64,000 nucleotides of DNA, taken from Augochlora pura. Taxonomy: Eukaryota > Arthropoda > Insecta > Hymenoptera > Halictidae. Shown here one piece after another: positions 52,171-63,906 of the stretch. The notes under the pieces were generated by a model. It did not search any database. It was given only the letters and a program-made list of their open reading frames with translations, and was not told the origin of the DNA. Where the stretch lies: contig NC_135775.1 in NCBI RefSeq assembly GCF_028453695.1, forward strand, positions 558,001 to 622,000. Reading direction: 5' to 3'. The position numbers were made by a program, and so were the translations under genes. Numbering within the stretch: position 1 is the first letter of the stretch; each line of letters opens with the position of its first letter.

Positions 52171-54568
52171 TGTTGCGTTATTGCCTAAAGTTAACGATAG
52201 GTGCCGTTATCGCGAAGACGGAACGGGGAACGGTCTCCCCCGAGGAGGAGATATCTCCCCCTCGCGAGAGACCTTCTTCCCCGGTTCGAGTCCTTCTTCT
52301 TCTTCCTCGCCATCAGGAGCGTCTGTCCGATGATTAGGATGACTTGTAGATTATAATATAAATAGTCCTGTTGTAAATAGATGATGAGAATCGCTGATTT
52401 TATGATACACACGGCGCGCCGTCGACGACAAGCCAAACGGGAAGCGCGCGAGAGACGCGCGACGCGCGTTCGATCCTCTCCGATCGCTTCGCTTCGCTTC
52501 GCTTCCCGATCGCGCGGCGATCGCCTCCTAAACTCGACGACGATATTTTAATGGCAAGATCTCCACCGAGAACGCATTCCCGCGACTCGCGGCGCGACGG
52601 TTCCTCGTCGACGGCGTCCGGATTCGTCGTTTCGTTGACCGTTTGTTCGCAGGTCGTTCACAGGCCTCGAAATAATTCTCGCTGTTCGATCAATTTGCTA
52701 AGATCCACGGTGGACACCAGGTCCCGATTAGCGTCTAAGAAATTCCGGTAGAACGTAAGTCACCTAGAGTACGAGGTAAATCGACGAAGTCGAGTCGAGT
52801 CGAGCGGTACAGACGAGCAGAGTCGAAAACGAGACGATTCAGCGGCGACGCTGCAACCACACCGCAGAAATACGGGGACGCTGTCCGTGGCCCATTCATT
52901 CAACACTTCACGGTATCTTCGATTATCCTTTACGCTGGCCTCCGTTTAGCCCACCCAACCCCTGCCTACTCTTCTTCTTCGCTCCTTGCCTTACGTTACG
53001 TTTCGTTTGGTTACTTTGCGTCAACGCAGCCTTGAGCTACGAGTTGTAAAAAGGACCGATTGTAATTTCATTTCGGAGAATTTCAATAAATCGATACCGA
53101 TCTCGCGACACTCTCATCGAAAAATAATTGGGATAAGCGATAATAATATTGAAAGAAAAATAACCAGTTCCAATAAATTGCCAAGGTTTACCGACGACGA
53201 TCGCTGTCTTACGTTTCAGCAAATCGTCGCCGCGGTTGCATTCGTCCGCACCGAGACAAAACGTCGGAAGGTTTCTCCTCCGACAAGCCGCGACATCCGT
53301 TGAAAATTACGCAGGCGAACGTCGCGTCACGGTTTTCCATTCTATTTAGCATCGTGCTCTTTCTCCCTCTCCGTCGAAGCAACGCCCGGAACGCGTGGAA
53401 GTTTCGCGGAAACAATGCAATAAGATTAGTCTACGTAAGGCAAGGTGTTCAGTCGCTTTTCCGTGTTCCCTCGCCGAAACGTTTCCGTTCTTCAGCCTGC
53501 CCGCATTTCGACACACGTCACGCACGAAACTTCCGTTATCAGCGACATTTCGCGCCATACAACGAAACGCGATTACGTTTTACGTTGCGCCGGTGTGAAA
53601 GCGTTCGCAAGATACACTCCCGTATCGCTCGCATCACCGGCGAACACTGTTTAACTAACCCGGAGACAACCGGGCCAGGGAAGGTCGAGAATTATTGCGC
53701 GATCGGCTTATCGCCCTCTTATCGCCGATGCGTTTCACCGATATACTATACACACGCTGCGGCCGGACTCTGCGATTTTATGTTTCGTCGCCCACCTTCC
53801 GGATCGAGCTGCATTTATTCATTTTTACTCAAAAATCGCCTGCGACTTTCACGCGATTGAACAATTTCTAATCTGAAAGAGTTAATTTTGCTTTTATATA
53901 TTTTAATTTATTTTTTAATACAGCGGCGTTCTTTGCGACGAAAGACGTGCGTTTTTCGATTTACATGCTCGAATAAATAATCAAAACGTGTGGTTAAACA
54001 AGTCGCAAACGGTCGAGCAAGACTGCAGGCAGAATTTTTCAGTTTGTGCCGGTGGAATGAAAAAATATCTGGAAATATCGTTCCTCGAATTTCATCCCCT
54101 CGCGTCCAAGCTTTCGTTACACATTTTGTTTCTACGGAAAACGCGGAACCGTTCCACCATGGCTCTCCCGTTTCAAAACTTGCCATCTCCGGAAGGCGCG
54201 GCGTCAAAGCCGCGACCGCAGAGGGGCCGACGCTCGAAAAATTGTTGAAAATCGAGCAGAATCTGGCTCGCGTCGAGCAGAAGTTTTTTCGATTGCAGTA
54301 ATTTTCTCAGAAGAAAACAGCCAATTTATATTTATCGTGTACCTATATTTACTTTAACGTTTAAATATTGACAGCAACCGTTTCCACGAAGTCTCGTTTA
54401 ATGTAATAATTGGTGAGAACAGGCTCGTTGAAGTATGGCCAAGGGCCAAGTTAAGAGAGTCCGATCGCGCGAAAATGTCGGATCTCCCTGCGCCGGTGTC
54501 GTCTCTGCGCGGACCGACAAAGCTTTATCTTCCGTCTTCTGTGTATAATTCCTATTGTACAGGAGCGC

Positions 54569-54594
54569 GGGGAGGACCCCGGTGGGGTCTCCCC
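54569..54594. repeat. GC-rich hairpin
   Basis: GGGGAGGACCCC followed by GGT and GGGGTCTCCCC forms an 11-bp stem with one bulged G and a tiny loop. It lies in a UTR-like area without coding sequence. Its function is unknown. Confidence 0.4.
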
Positions 54595-54758
54595 TGAAAT
54601 CGTTGTAAGACGTTAAGCCGTTTTATGCCTATGCTCATTATTATTGGCATTATTACGCCGTCCGTTGGTCGGTGACGAGCCGCGAGCCTCGTCGAAGCTA
54701 CCTAAGGAAAAAAGAAAGAACTAAGGAAAACGTCTGCTCGGATATCTCGACGCGGTCC

Positions 54759-54791
54759 GATCTCGAGGAGATCTCGAGGAGATCTCGAGGA
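54759..54791. repeat. 11-bp repeat GATCTCGAGGA
   Basis: Three perfect copies, each containing an XhoI-type CTCGAG palindrome. Confidence 0.85.
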
Positions 54792-55113
54792 GAGCGGCTG
54801 GCCAGCGACCAACGGACCAGCGACACGTGTTAATTGTTGATGTACGATCTCGTTGAGAACCCCTAAAAAACTAGAGCCGAGGGAAGCTCCTGGCGAGCGC
54901 GACGATTCGATGGGAATGCGACGGTCGCTTGCCGTCGGCGCGACGGCGACGAACAACGATCGAAGATCGGAACAGGACGGAAACTGTTGTTGGTTCGCAC
55001 AGTCGATGGAACATGCGTCGGGGAGCAGCGGAGAGTGCACGATCAAAATGTAAAGATATTTTAACCGGTTCTACTGCTCCGCGAACCGTCTCTCTCGATC
55101 GTCGCCACGGTTC

Positions 55114-55153
55114 GTCGATCGTCGATCGTTGATCGTTGATCGTTGATCGTTGC
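55114..55153. repeat. 7-bp repeat GATCGTT
   Basis: GATCGTC followed by GATCGTT units, about 240 bp from the LINE fragment. Confidence 0.8.
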
Positions 55154-55393
55154 GTGGCCGATGGTCGCCTCTGCCAGTGAGAAACGTAACGAGCGACCGA
55201 CGTAAAGAATCAATTCGTTGTAATTGAGTCGAAAGTGCAAAATATACAGACAATTAAATGTTACTACAACGGCGAGCATTTATTACGAACCTAGCACCAA
55301 TCCTGATCCTAACCGCGCAGCTCAGAATCCCAGTTGAAATTCCCTATCACTGGCGAGGCTATACGATAGCCTACGCGACACCATTTCATTCAT

Positions 55394-55579
55394 CTATTGA
55401 AATAATGGGTCTAATACAGGCGTACCTACTACGAGGAACAGCAGCGGATCCAGGGGTGAGCGATGGGGAACTCCGGAGGAAGTTGTAAACTTCTTAGATA
55501 AAGAATTGCAAATCCTGACCGACGGAGAATGGTTGCTGACGTAATCCTCATAGCCAACAGAGTTCGCGTCGAAACGCAA
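55394..55579 (-). pseudogene. LINE reverse-transcriptase fragment (decayed non-LTR retrotransposon)
   Basis: On the minus strand an open frame of about 60 codons carries the block ICNSLSKKFTTSSGVP followed by HRSPLDPLLFLVV. This matches the conserved GVPQGS-LGPLLF motif of non-LTR retrotransposon reverse transcriptases, with the usual preceding run SLSKxFxxSSGVP. The catalytic YxDD motif, which should lie further downstream (lower coordinates), is absent: the frame ends at a stop just after the block. Key positions have changed (GVPHRSPLD where GVPQGSHLG is typical). It is a dead fragment, probably of a Jockey- or CR1-like clade. The + strand frame over 55258-55488 is its shadow or chance. 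Confidence 0.6.
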
Positions 55580-57871
55580 AGATGTAACGCTTCAAAGCTA
55601 AATACCTGTTTTCCCAAAGCAGAGGTAGATTCGGAAGATATCGCTCAATTAATATTTTAATCAGACTCATTTCCTATCCAGACTGAAAGCGGATCATCCA
55701 TAATCTAAAAATTTCTCGACAAGCTCGTTATCTCTGTCGCGTTTTACTACCAATTTCCTCCGTGACTCATTTCTCCCAATTTCCGTGAACAAACCCGCGT
55801 GTCATTGTGATCCGATGACGCACCGACGCGTCATCCTTCGCAATCCAGTCCAGATTAGCCGGCCGAATCGCATCGGAAGGTTTTAATCGCAAAAGTCGGT
55901 GCAATTACGCAAGTCGGTTTTGTAAACAAACCTGGACAATTCGAGGAGAGGGGCTACGATTATTCGCGGTTCGCTTTTATAGTCACCGATTGTCAACAAT
56001 TAGGAGAACGAGAGCCGCTAAGCTCGAATAATTGCCGCGAAGATTGCTGACGAATCGAGCCCGGAGCCCTCCGCGAATGATCGATCGATCGTCGTCGAGT
56101 CGCGATTGTCCCGTTTCTCTCGGGCAAGGTCTCCTTTGTTCCTCGATATCATAGATGTTGAACAATAATAATCGTTTCAGCGATCCTAGCCGGCGCGGCT
56201 CGGCGCGGCTCGCAGACAACTTACGAATTAGCCGGGCGACGCGTCGCGGCGAGAGCGCTAATTGTTTTTCAGGGAGGTTTGATTGGCGTCGAAATGGCTC
56301 CATTGTGCCGGTGGAACAATGCAGCCCCGAGCTGAATCGCCCCGCGGCTCGATATAATATGCAGTATGCAGGATAGTTGCAGAGGTGTCGGAATCGGAAC
56401 AGAGCCGGGATCAAACGTTCCCCGTTCGAATCGGGACAACTTTCCCGAGTTTGGACGGCTGAGTCGCGGATTCGAGACTTCTCTCTGTTGCATCTACCGG
56501 CTAGGCAAACATCTGCATTGTTGCCACGGGAGAGCCAGACCTCGGAGAGAAAGATTCAATAGGGACTTCAAGAGGGATATCAATTACGACCGTCGATCAC
56601 CGATTCTATTTCTTCTCGGCGAGCACTCGGTGAGTAATTTGGTAAGTACGCGTTCAAACGGCCCAGAAACCATTTGCCACAAAATCATTCCTTTCGATCG
56701 GATAAAGTGCTGTAATTTTAGGAGATTCTTAAGACTTTTGGCGCGATAGTGGACATGTTAAACGAGAAGGTATCCCAAAATGCTCTTGGGAAGAGCACAC
56801 AACGCGAGCCCCGATTACATACTCCGTGTCGCTATCGCGTCCCGATGAATAATAAGAAAAGGGCGCGAAGAATGCCGGTGTTTTATCGTTAAGTAGTATC
56901 CGATGTTGGCCGGTATCCGAGATATCGGCCGTGTTCGATTAGTTTTTAAGCGGTACGGCAAAACGCGCGCGCGCGCGCGCGATTCTCTTTTCCGTGGAAT
57001 CGTCGTACTCGCTGGCGAGATCCTGCCGGACGATAACTCGCGATAAGCCGCATTATAAATAAATAAAACGATAATCCGCCGGGTCCGGGCACCGGGAGAA
57101 TTATTCCGGCTTAATCGGATCGCGGACGGTCGTTCCCCGGGTCCCGTCGACGCGTGCACGGAAACGGAACGGACAGGTAACAATTCGGCCGCAGCTTCTC
57201 CCTCGGCTTTCATTGTTTCCGTCGATCGCGGTGAATCATCCGCGATCGTTTTCCAAGCCTCGAAACGCGAGCTGTAACGCGAGACGCCGCAGACGCCAGC
57301 CGGAGAAACGCGCGGAGATCGGATCCGCCCGATTTCTCTGCAATTCGAGCGAGCTGATATTTATCCATGGAAATGTTTTCCCGCGAGATTTGAAATATTG
57401 AAAGCTCGTTTCCAGTCGCGCGAGCGCGCGCGCGGCGATACAATCGCTTTTCAGCGATCGCGATTCATCGAATTTCCCTCAAATATTTGCGGGTCGTTTA
57501 TTCTACGGAATCTAGATGAACGCCCGTCGAATGAAAGAAGCTCTCTATTCTCGTTCGATACGTGATTGATCGCTAGAAAAATACCGACTTGAATCGCGAA
57601 CAAATTTGTTTATGACCGGTGGAGGCTTATCCTCCGTAAAATTCTAAAGCGAAAGGGCCGCTTCAAGCTCCCGATTGTATTGCTAGGAAAAAAAATGAAT
57701 AAAGAACACGTCCAGAGGGAAAAAGCAGAGGCTGTAGCGAACGGTCGTGCGCTTCTTTTTCAGAAAGACACAAACATTTTTCGGGATTGCAGTTTGTCGG
57801 ATTCGGCGGCGCGCGCGATCGAGTTTATCGGAATCGAGCGGATCGAAGCCGGGCCAACTGCAGCAGCTTTC

Positions 57872-57893
57872 CGATTCGATTCGATTCGATTCG
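57872..57893. repeat. GATTC pentamer repeat
   Basis: Four copies. Confidence 0.8.
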
Positions 57894-60800
57894 GGCCCCC
57901 TCCTCGTTCCGTTCGATTTAATTGCGAGGGGATCGATGTTTGCCCGCGATCGGATGCAGCTCGGGGCCAGCCAGGCCGGAGCAGAATCGACGCGACGCGA
58001 CAATTGTTTGCGAAAAGCCGCCGCGAAAACGAACTGGTTTCCATCGGAGCCCGAGCACATCCCCCGACCTGCGTGCCGCTTCTACAAATACTAAATTGAC
58101 TTTCATTAAAGCCGCCGACGAGAACGCGTCCGTTAATTGTTCACCGCGGCTAACGAAGTTAATTTGAACGGGTCGCCTGGCAGCGTGCTCCTCGCGATCG
58201 TTCAATTTTCTCGCGGTCATCCGCGGCCTCGAGGCTCCGTGTTTTCGCCATTTTTGCATCGCCACCGGAGCAAACAAATCCGCCGATTGGCTTTTTTAAA
58301 TGAACGAAGACGGTCCGAGGCAAAAACATTCTGCAAACACCATACCGTCGGGCGAGTAGAGCGCCTTCGCGAGGTGCGCCCGAGTAAGTAGAAAATTCCG
58401 GCAACGCCTCGTTTCAGTCTACTTCTGTGTTCGTACACGTTTTACAATTTCTCTTGCTACGTAAGATATATTTCCGACTAGACTACTGTCATTTTACGAT
58501 TGAGAAGAACCGAATTAAAGGAACAAATACAAAGGAGAAATCACCTTGACTTTGCAGAGGTTCCCGCGGAGCTTTCGTCGAAAGTCGCGTCGAATCTCGA
58601 CGAGGACAGTCTCGCAACTTTCAGAAAGGATTGTCAAAGGCTGCGTCAAAGAACACACGGGTCCATCGACTTTTCACTTGGTCCGCTTCCGTGTGGTTCT
58701 TTCAGAGTTAATTCATTGTTCGTTAGTCTCTCGCTGTCGTCTCTTTTCGAGAGAGGAAAATAGAGAGGAAGAGAGAGAGAGAGAGAGAGAGGGTGGAAGG
58801 GAGAGCCACTCCGTCCGAAGCGGCAGACGGAAAATAAGCGAGAGGAATCGACCGACTTGCACCGGGTCATCGTTATCTGTCGGCCGATTATGCAAATGGC
58901 GCATCGTTATTTTTCCCAGCTCGATCGTCAAGAGACCAACGACATCCACTACCGGTGCAGTACCCGTAGAGTGCCGCGGCTCTCGCCCCTCGATGGACAT
59001 TGGACATAGAGCGTCCTCCTGATCAAAGAGTACTAGCCGACGTCTCGAACGCTGCCGTTCGATTATTAGTCCGACCGCTGCTAATTACCCGTACGCTGTT
59101 ATTTGTCCCGCTCGAGGCAAACGCGGAACATTCGACCCGAGTTTAGCTGAATTTCCTCGCGGAGATAAAGCGTTCGAAGCTGAAAGAGCTCCGTCGGTAG
59201 ACCGCTTCGACGACTGCTAGGACCGCGAACCTCTTCGAGATCGATCAACGTTTTACAGGCCGCGCCATTTTATGAAAAATCTTCCTGGCGAGACTACTGG
59301 TTTACAAATAAACAAGATTGCAATTAAGTGATAGCTTGAAATCAAATTAACCTTCTTCCTGAAACGCTGCTCGCGATATTAGAATCGTCCCCGCGACACG
59401 AGGAAATATTTCTTCGTACCAGGTCAACGGGTTCAGCGTCCATAATTTACCCGCCGGAAGTCTGGTCCGGGAAGCTTCGTTATCGATTTAAAAATCAGCA
59501 ATAAATAACAACTAGGAACGCTAGAAACAAAGTACACGGAGGGCGAGTGGACTCGTCCAGGGAGCTATTAGCCAGCCTGCACGCGGACTTGCACAGACCG
59601 GGAGAACGAATTGGATGAGCTCGGTGGATGGTTTTTCAGGGCACCGGGTCTAAAACGCGGAATCGCGGAGGCTCCGTAATTAATTCCTCGGACCGCGCCG
59701 GTTAATTAAAATTCCCCGGGCTCGTAAAAACAAGGCGGCGCCGTTCGAACGCGGTGTCGTGCTGCAAATACCGTCTCTCCCGGTTTCGCTTAAAGCTGCC
59801 CGAAATATAATTCATGGCGGCAGCGGGCGCGTCGCGACGCCTCGCGTCGCGGTTAACCCTTCGCTCGCGGTCCAAGGTGGCCGGAATACTTTAACTCGGC
59901 AGGCGTAATTCATCGCTCGCATAACTTTCCGCCGATTCCAGCGAGGCGAACGTTGCCGTGCGCCATGGAAACGATTCCAAATCGTATGGTATCGTATCGT
60001 GTCGTATCTCGGGCAGAATGATCGCGCGAGACTCGAGCAGTATTTTCTCGATGGAGAGCGGGGCAGGTTTGTCGCGTTCGCGGAACCCATCGCGATCGAT
60101 CGCCTAACTAACGCGTTTAGTTCAGCCGGTCGGGAGCGGGACGACCTTTTTACCCGTAGGAGTAATGCGGCGGCGAGGCGACGCTAACGCCGATTTATTT
60201 GTTTATTTATCCGCGGGAACGACCGCTGTTCCATCGCTGCGATCGCCTCCGCGTGTTAAATTTCTCCTCGTCGCAACTAGACCGCGGATGTTTATGGAAA
60301 TTTCCGCTGTTTCGGTTCACGGAGGATCAACCCGTTCCGTTATAATATCGAATTACAGATATTATATTATTTTATGAAACACAGTCCGATGATACTCGCA
60401 TCCGCGAGGAAGAGAGAGAGATAGAGAGAGAGAGTCAATTGCAGCGTTAATTGAATTACCGGGCGGGAACGACGATTGATCGATTCAACAACGTTTTATG
60501 CCGATACGACGAGGGTCGGTGGCGTTCGTTTTGTTCCGGTTTCCTGTTACGAATTTTCCCAGCTTTATTAGAGCGCGAGGGAGCTATCATTGTTCGACTA
60601 CGTTCGCTACGATTAATTTTAACTGTCCAGTTTCGGTTGAAACGCAAGGATGACCGAACGATAACCAGCTAGCTTGTCGTCAATTCCTTCGCACGACATC
60701 GTTTGTCACTCGCGTACTACATATTTCCTACTCGCCGTTTCCATTTTACTTTTAGTCAGGCTTATGTCACTCTTGACAAAATATCGTAAAGTTCTGCGTA

Positions 60801-61408
60801 CGCTTTGACGCCAATTAAACGTTCTCCGAAGAAAATTCTTGTCGCAAATGTGTACGATCCGAGGCTCTCGATTTCGTGGGAATTTTCGGGTTCGCTGTTC
60901 CGCAGTTAACGCGTCGAAGCGCGCGTTGCCGCGACGGGGTTCGCTATCGCGAATCGCGAATCGCGAATCGCGATCCGATACCGCGAAACCCACGTCCAAA
61001 CTACTTAGGATAGGCGCCAAGATCCACAACGCCAACGGGCATGTATCTATTCGTTGGCAATGCCAAGGATCTTTGCTCCCACGTTCCGCGATGCACCCGA
61101 TACCACTCGACTCTCGGCTCTCGGCTCTCGGCTTTCGACCCGCGACGCGTCGTCCCGACCAATGCACCCTGCCTGCGACTCCGATTGCGATCGCGATCGC
61201 GATCGCCCAGCGCCGATAGGTGTGCTCGAGACAAAAGTCTGGAAAGTCGAGAACTCCTCCTCGCGGCTCGTTGATGGCGGAAGCGGTCGAAATAAATCTG
61301 ACCGACTCGAAGTATCAGCGGAAACGTTCCAAGTTTGTACGAACCACGGTGCACTTGCTCGTACCAGCAAATAACCTTCGCTTTTCGTCTCTAACTCGGT
61401 TAAGCCGC

Positions 61409-61453
61409 TTCTCTCCCTCTCTCCCTCTCTCTCTCTCTCTGTCTCTGTCTCTG
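61409..61453. repeat. CT microsatellite
   Basis: (CTCTCC) then (CT)n then (GTCTCT)n. Confidence 0.85.
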
Positions 61454-61801
61454 CCCCGTCTAATTCCATTCGTCATCCTCTTATCTTGTCAACCGGGCTG
61501 CGCACTAGGTTACCGACTAGGGGATTGTACCTTGCCTTCCGATAGCGAGCTATCTACAACAACTTGTATTAATATTAGAACGCGCTGTCTTAGACGGAAT
61601 GACGTTTTTCGAATCGAAACAAGTCGCCTGAAACTTCCGGAGACGGCAAGAGAGACTTGGTTTACTGTAGAATTGAAAAAAAAAATACTCGTTAAATAGA
61701 AGATGATTTCATATTCATTATTCTGTCATTTCTCGATTTATTTTTGCCGCGTATGCATAAATCTGCTTATCGTGAAAAAGAATTGTCGCGCGTCGCACGG
61801 T

Positions 61802-61839
61802 TCGCGATATCGAGCATCGCGATATCGAGCATCGCGATT
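61802..61839. repeat. 15-bp direct repeat TCGCGATATCGAGCA
   Basis: Two perfect copies plus a partial third, about 240 bp upstream of the maltase TATA box. Each holds the palindrome CGATATCG. Confidence 0.75.
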
Positions 61840-62010
61840 GGAGTTTCCATTTGGAGCGACAGGCGAAATCGGCGCGTCTCGAGCACGGAGTCTCTCTCTC
61901 GTCTCCCTGGAGTTGGAGGAAAAGGGGATCAAAGGGACGTTTTCCGTGTCCGCGGGTCGAGAATAAACAATGGCGTGGTCCCGTTGGTGAATCGGGTACA
62001 AGGAACAGCT

Positions 62011-62060
62011 TGATAAGGACACGGGAGTGTGATCGCGATAGCGGAGATAATGCTCGATAA
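62011..62060 (+). promoter_or_regulatory. Cluster of GATA motifs upstream of maltase
   Basis: TGATAA (62011-62016), AGATAA (62045-62050) and CGATAA (62055-62060) lie within 70 bp upstream of the TATA box. GATA factors drive midgut expression of digestive enzymes in insects, so this cluster fits a gut-expressed maltase. Six-base motifs are common by chance. Confidence 0.3.
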
Positions 62061-62079
62061 CCAGATCCCCGCCGCAAAA

Positions 62080-62086
62080 TATATAA
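62080..62086 (+). promoter_or_regulatory. TATA box of the maltase gene
   Basis: TATATAA lies 64 bp upstream of the start codon. A transcription start about 30 bp downstream (near 62110) would leave a short 5' UTR of about 34 bases. No TCAGT-type initiator is evident. An E-box CACGTG sits at 62129-62134 in the presumed leader. Confidence 0.55.
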
Positions 62087-62143
62087 CAGGACGATCCCGC
62101 GAGTCGCCGCGAACTTTTCTTTCGAAAACACGTGACGACGGTT

Positions 62144-62312
62144 ATGGCCAAGTTCCGCGGTGGTTTGCTGGTCGTTCTGGCGGTGATCTGCATCGGTGCA
62201 GAGAGGGTCGACAAGTTGCCGGAAAAAGAATGGTGGGAAAACGCGCTCGTTTATCAAATTTGGCCGAGAGGGTTCCAGGACAGCAACGGAGACGGGGAGG
62301 GTGACCTCAAGG
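62144..62312 (+). CDS. Alpha-glucosidase (maltase, GH13), exon 1 with signal peptide
   Basis: This is the first coding exon of a secreted alpha-glucosidase (maltase/sucrase; glycoside hydrolase family 13), which hydrolyses terminal alpha-1,4-linked glucose from maltose or sucrose. The ATG at 62144 is the first in frame; the triplet at 62132 is GTG and not a eukaryotic start. Residues 1-19 (Lys/Arg then LLVVLAVICIGA) form a signal peptide. Residues 29-57 (EWWENALVYQIWPRGFQDS, then NGDGEGDLKG) match the N-terminal catalytic-barrel motif of insect maltases, including the Asp-rich Ca2+-binding loop. The donor is G|GTACGT at 62312/62313, phase 1. Honey bee alpha-glucosidases share this layout, but which paralogue this is cannot be said. 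Confidence 0.93.
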
Positions 62313-63530
62313 GTACGTTCAGTGCGCGAAATTTACGGAATTCGCTGGAATATTCGAATCTACTGTTCGAAACTGATCAATGGATTGCCGATTTTATAAA
62401 TTCGTGGTCAAATTGGCCGGGTGTGGTTTCAAATACCAGAGAGACTGAAAGAAATAAAATATATCGATGCGCTACTGAAATCTACTAAAATTAATTAAGA
62501 TACGAATAATCTTGCTAACCAGCTTCTATTTCTTGAAATTGATTCAAACTATTCTTATTTATCTCAGCTCTATAATTTTTTTAAATGTGCTCTGTAGTGT
62601 ATCATTTTCATGGTAGCAAATGAATTTTGCAAGCAATTTTCCTAGTAGCTTAATTTCCCTAAACATATCCAAAAAACATGAATAATTCGGTTCGACCTTA
62701 AAAAAGTTATTCTATTCTAAACGATGAGTGATCGGTTTCGTGAGTCACTGCGCGACTGTGCCTCGACGTCGTTAGTGGAGTGAAAATCAACAAAATATTT
62801 CTGTAGAATTTTCCAATTTTTGAGATCGAAGAGGATAATAAATACTACAAGTGATTTCCACGAAGAAACGCGGATAAAGATCTTATTGTCCTATATTTGT
62901 TCTAAGCAAATAGCTAGACTCAAGTCAACTGTGTTCGAATTGCACGTGTACAATAAGATTAATTTTAATCTTCATTGTGTATGCATTAGCTTAAGAAACA
63001 ATCAAAGTCCTTATTGACTTAGCGTTTTGTGCTAATAAAGATAGTGATAATCATTTAAAAGGAAACGATCTCTGTCGCCTAAGCTTCGGATAAGTCGGAA
63101 GCCGTGTAAAGCGACGGTAACGCGTAAACTTAGGAGAAGTTATGTCAGCCTCCTATTTCCGAATATCGACGGAGTAGAGGAGAAGAACGAGGTTGTCGGC
63201 CGAGTCTAGTTTATCGTCCGCTGGTGATAGTACCAGCCGAAGCTGCATTATCGTACGACGCAAACTGGAGCCTGCGATTCAAACGAGAGAGTTCTTTATC
63301 CGCCGGGCATGGTTTCGCGTTTGAAGTGCGCTAGAAAAATATTTTGCGACAAGCTTACAACCGGGGAATTAACTTCCACCAAAAGAATGAGCCACAATTA
63401 AAAAATGCATATAATACATTAATTTTATAAATTAACGATTTAAAAAAAACGATTAAAGTGTTCCTGAATTATCTAGCCTTTGAGCAGTTATTAATTAATT
63501 AAACGCTCAAATTTTTGGTATTATGCACAG
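62313..63530 (+). other. Maltase intron 1
   Basis: This 1218-bp phase-1 intron has donor GTACGT and acceptor TTATGCACAG. It is AT-rich compared with the upstream DNA, except for a GC-richer block at about 63070-63320. No feature is recognised. Open frames inside are chance. Confidence 0.9.
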
Positions 63531-63710
63531 GCATCATCAGTCGTCTCGATTATATCCAAGAGCTTTCAGTCGATGCTATTTGGCTGAACCCCATCTATCC
63601 ATCCCCTATGATCGACTCTGGCTACGACGTCTCTAATTACAGCGACATACATCAATTATTTGGTACCTTGGACGACTTCGATTTGCTTATCAAAGAAGCA
63701 CACAATCGTG
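63531..63710 (+). CDS. Alpha-glucosidase (maltase, GH13), exon 2
   Basis: This 180-bp exon encodes IISRLDYIQELSVDAIWLNP, then IYPSPMIDSGYDVSNYSDIH and FGTLDDFDLLIKEAHNRG. The SPM-D-GYDVSNY-I-FGT run is the conserved substrate-binding and barrel region of insect maltases. Entry is phase 1 (G from exon 1 plus GC gives Gly) and exit is phase 1 at G|GTAAGT. NYS is a possible N-glycosylation site. There are no frameshifts or stops. Confidence 0.95.
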
Positions 63711-63906
63711 GTAAGTGCTCGACTACACCGCTACGTAAACGATACAAATTACCATTCATCTTTTTATCAAAACTATTACTATAAACGATATAAATATTTG
63801 AAGACTTTTCTCCAAAGTTTCAAATATCTCCACTTTGCCCTAAACGGGATAAAATTGGTTTTTCTAATGCAAGTTCTATATAATTAATCGAATCGAATTG
63901 TTCCAG
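63711..63906 (+). other. Maltase intron 2
   Basis: This is a short 196-bp AT-rich phase-1 intron with donor GTAAGT and acceptor TTGTTCCAG. Confidence 0.93.

Larger units (their letters stand above)
36172..62079. other. 25.9 kb interval with no recognised coding exon
   Basis: Between the exchanger stop and the maltase promoter I found no recognisable protein-coding exon on either strand. It holds the MITEs, the 41142-41766 repeat element, the LINE fragment, simple repeats and islands of mixed AT-rich sequence with GA/TA runs at about 38200-38400, 45940-46300 and 51890-52440. These islands resemble long 3' UTR or lncRNA sequence. Long frames at 43526-44212, 47302-47700 and 49829-50368 show no domains and sit in GC-rich or low-complexity sequence. 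Stretches not otherwise listed (for example 38700-41100, 42700-45200, 46300-51100 and 56000-61700) show nothing beyond the repeats given. Confidence 0.6.

Noticed and set aside
55258..55488. 76-codon + strand frame with hydrophobic N-terminus
   Set aside because: It overlaps the minus-strand reverse-transcriptase fragment, which explains the region better. No family match.
62132..62143. Upstream in-frame start for maltase
   Set aside because: The triplet is GTG. The first ATG is at 62144 and directly yields a good signal peptide.
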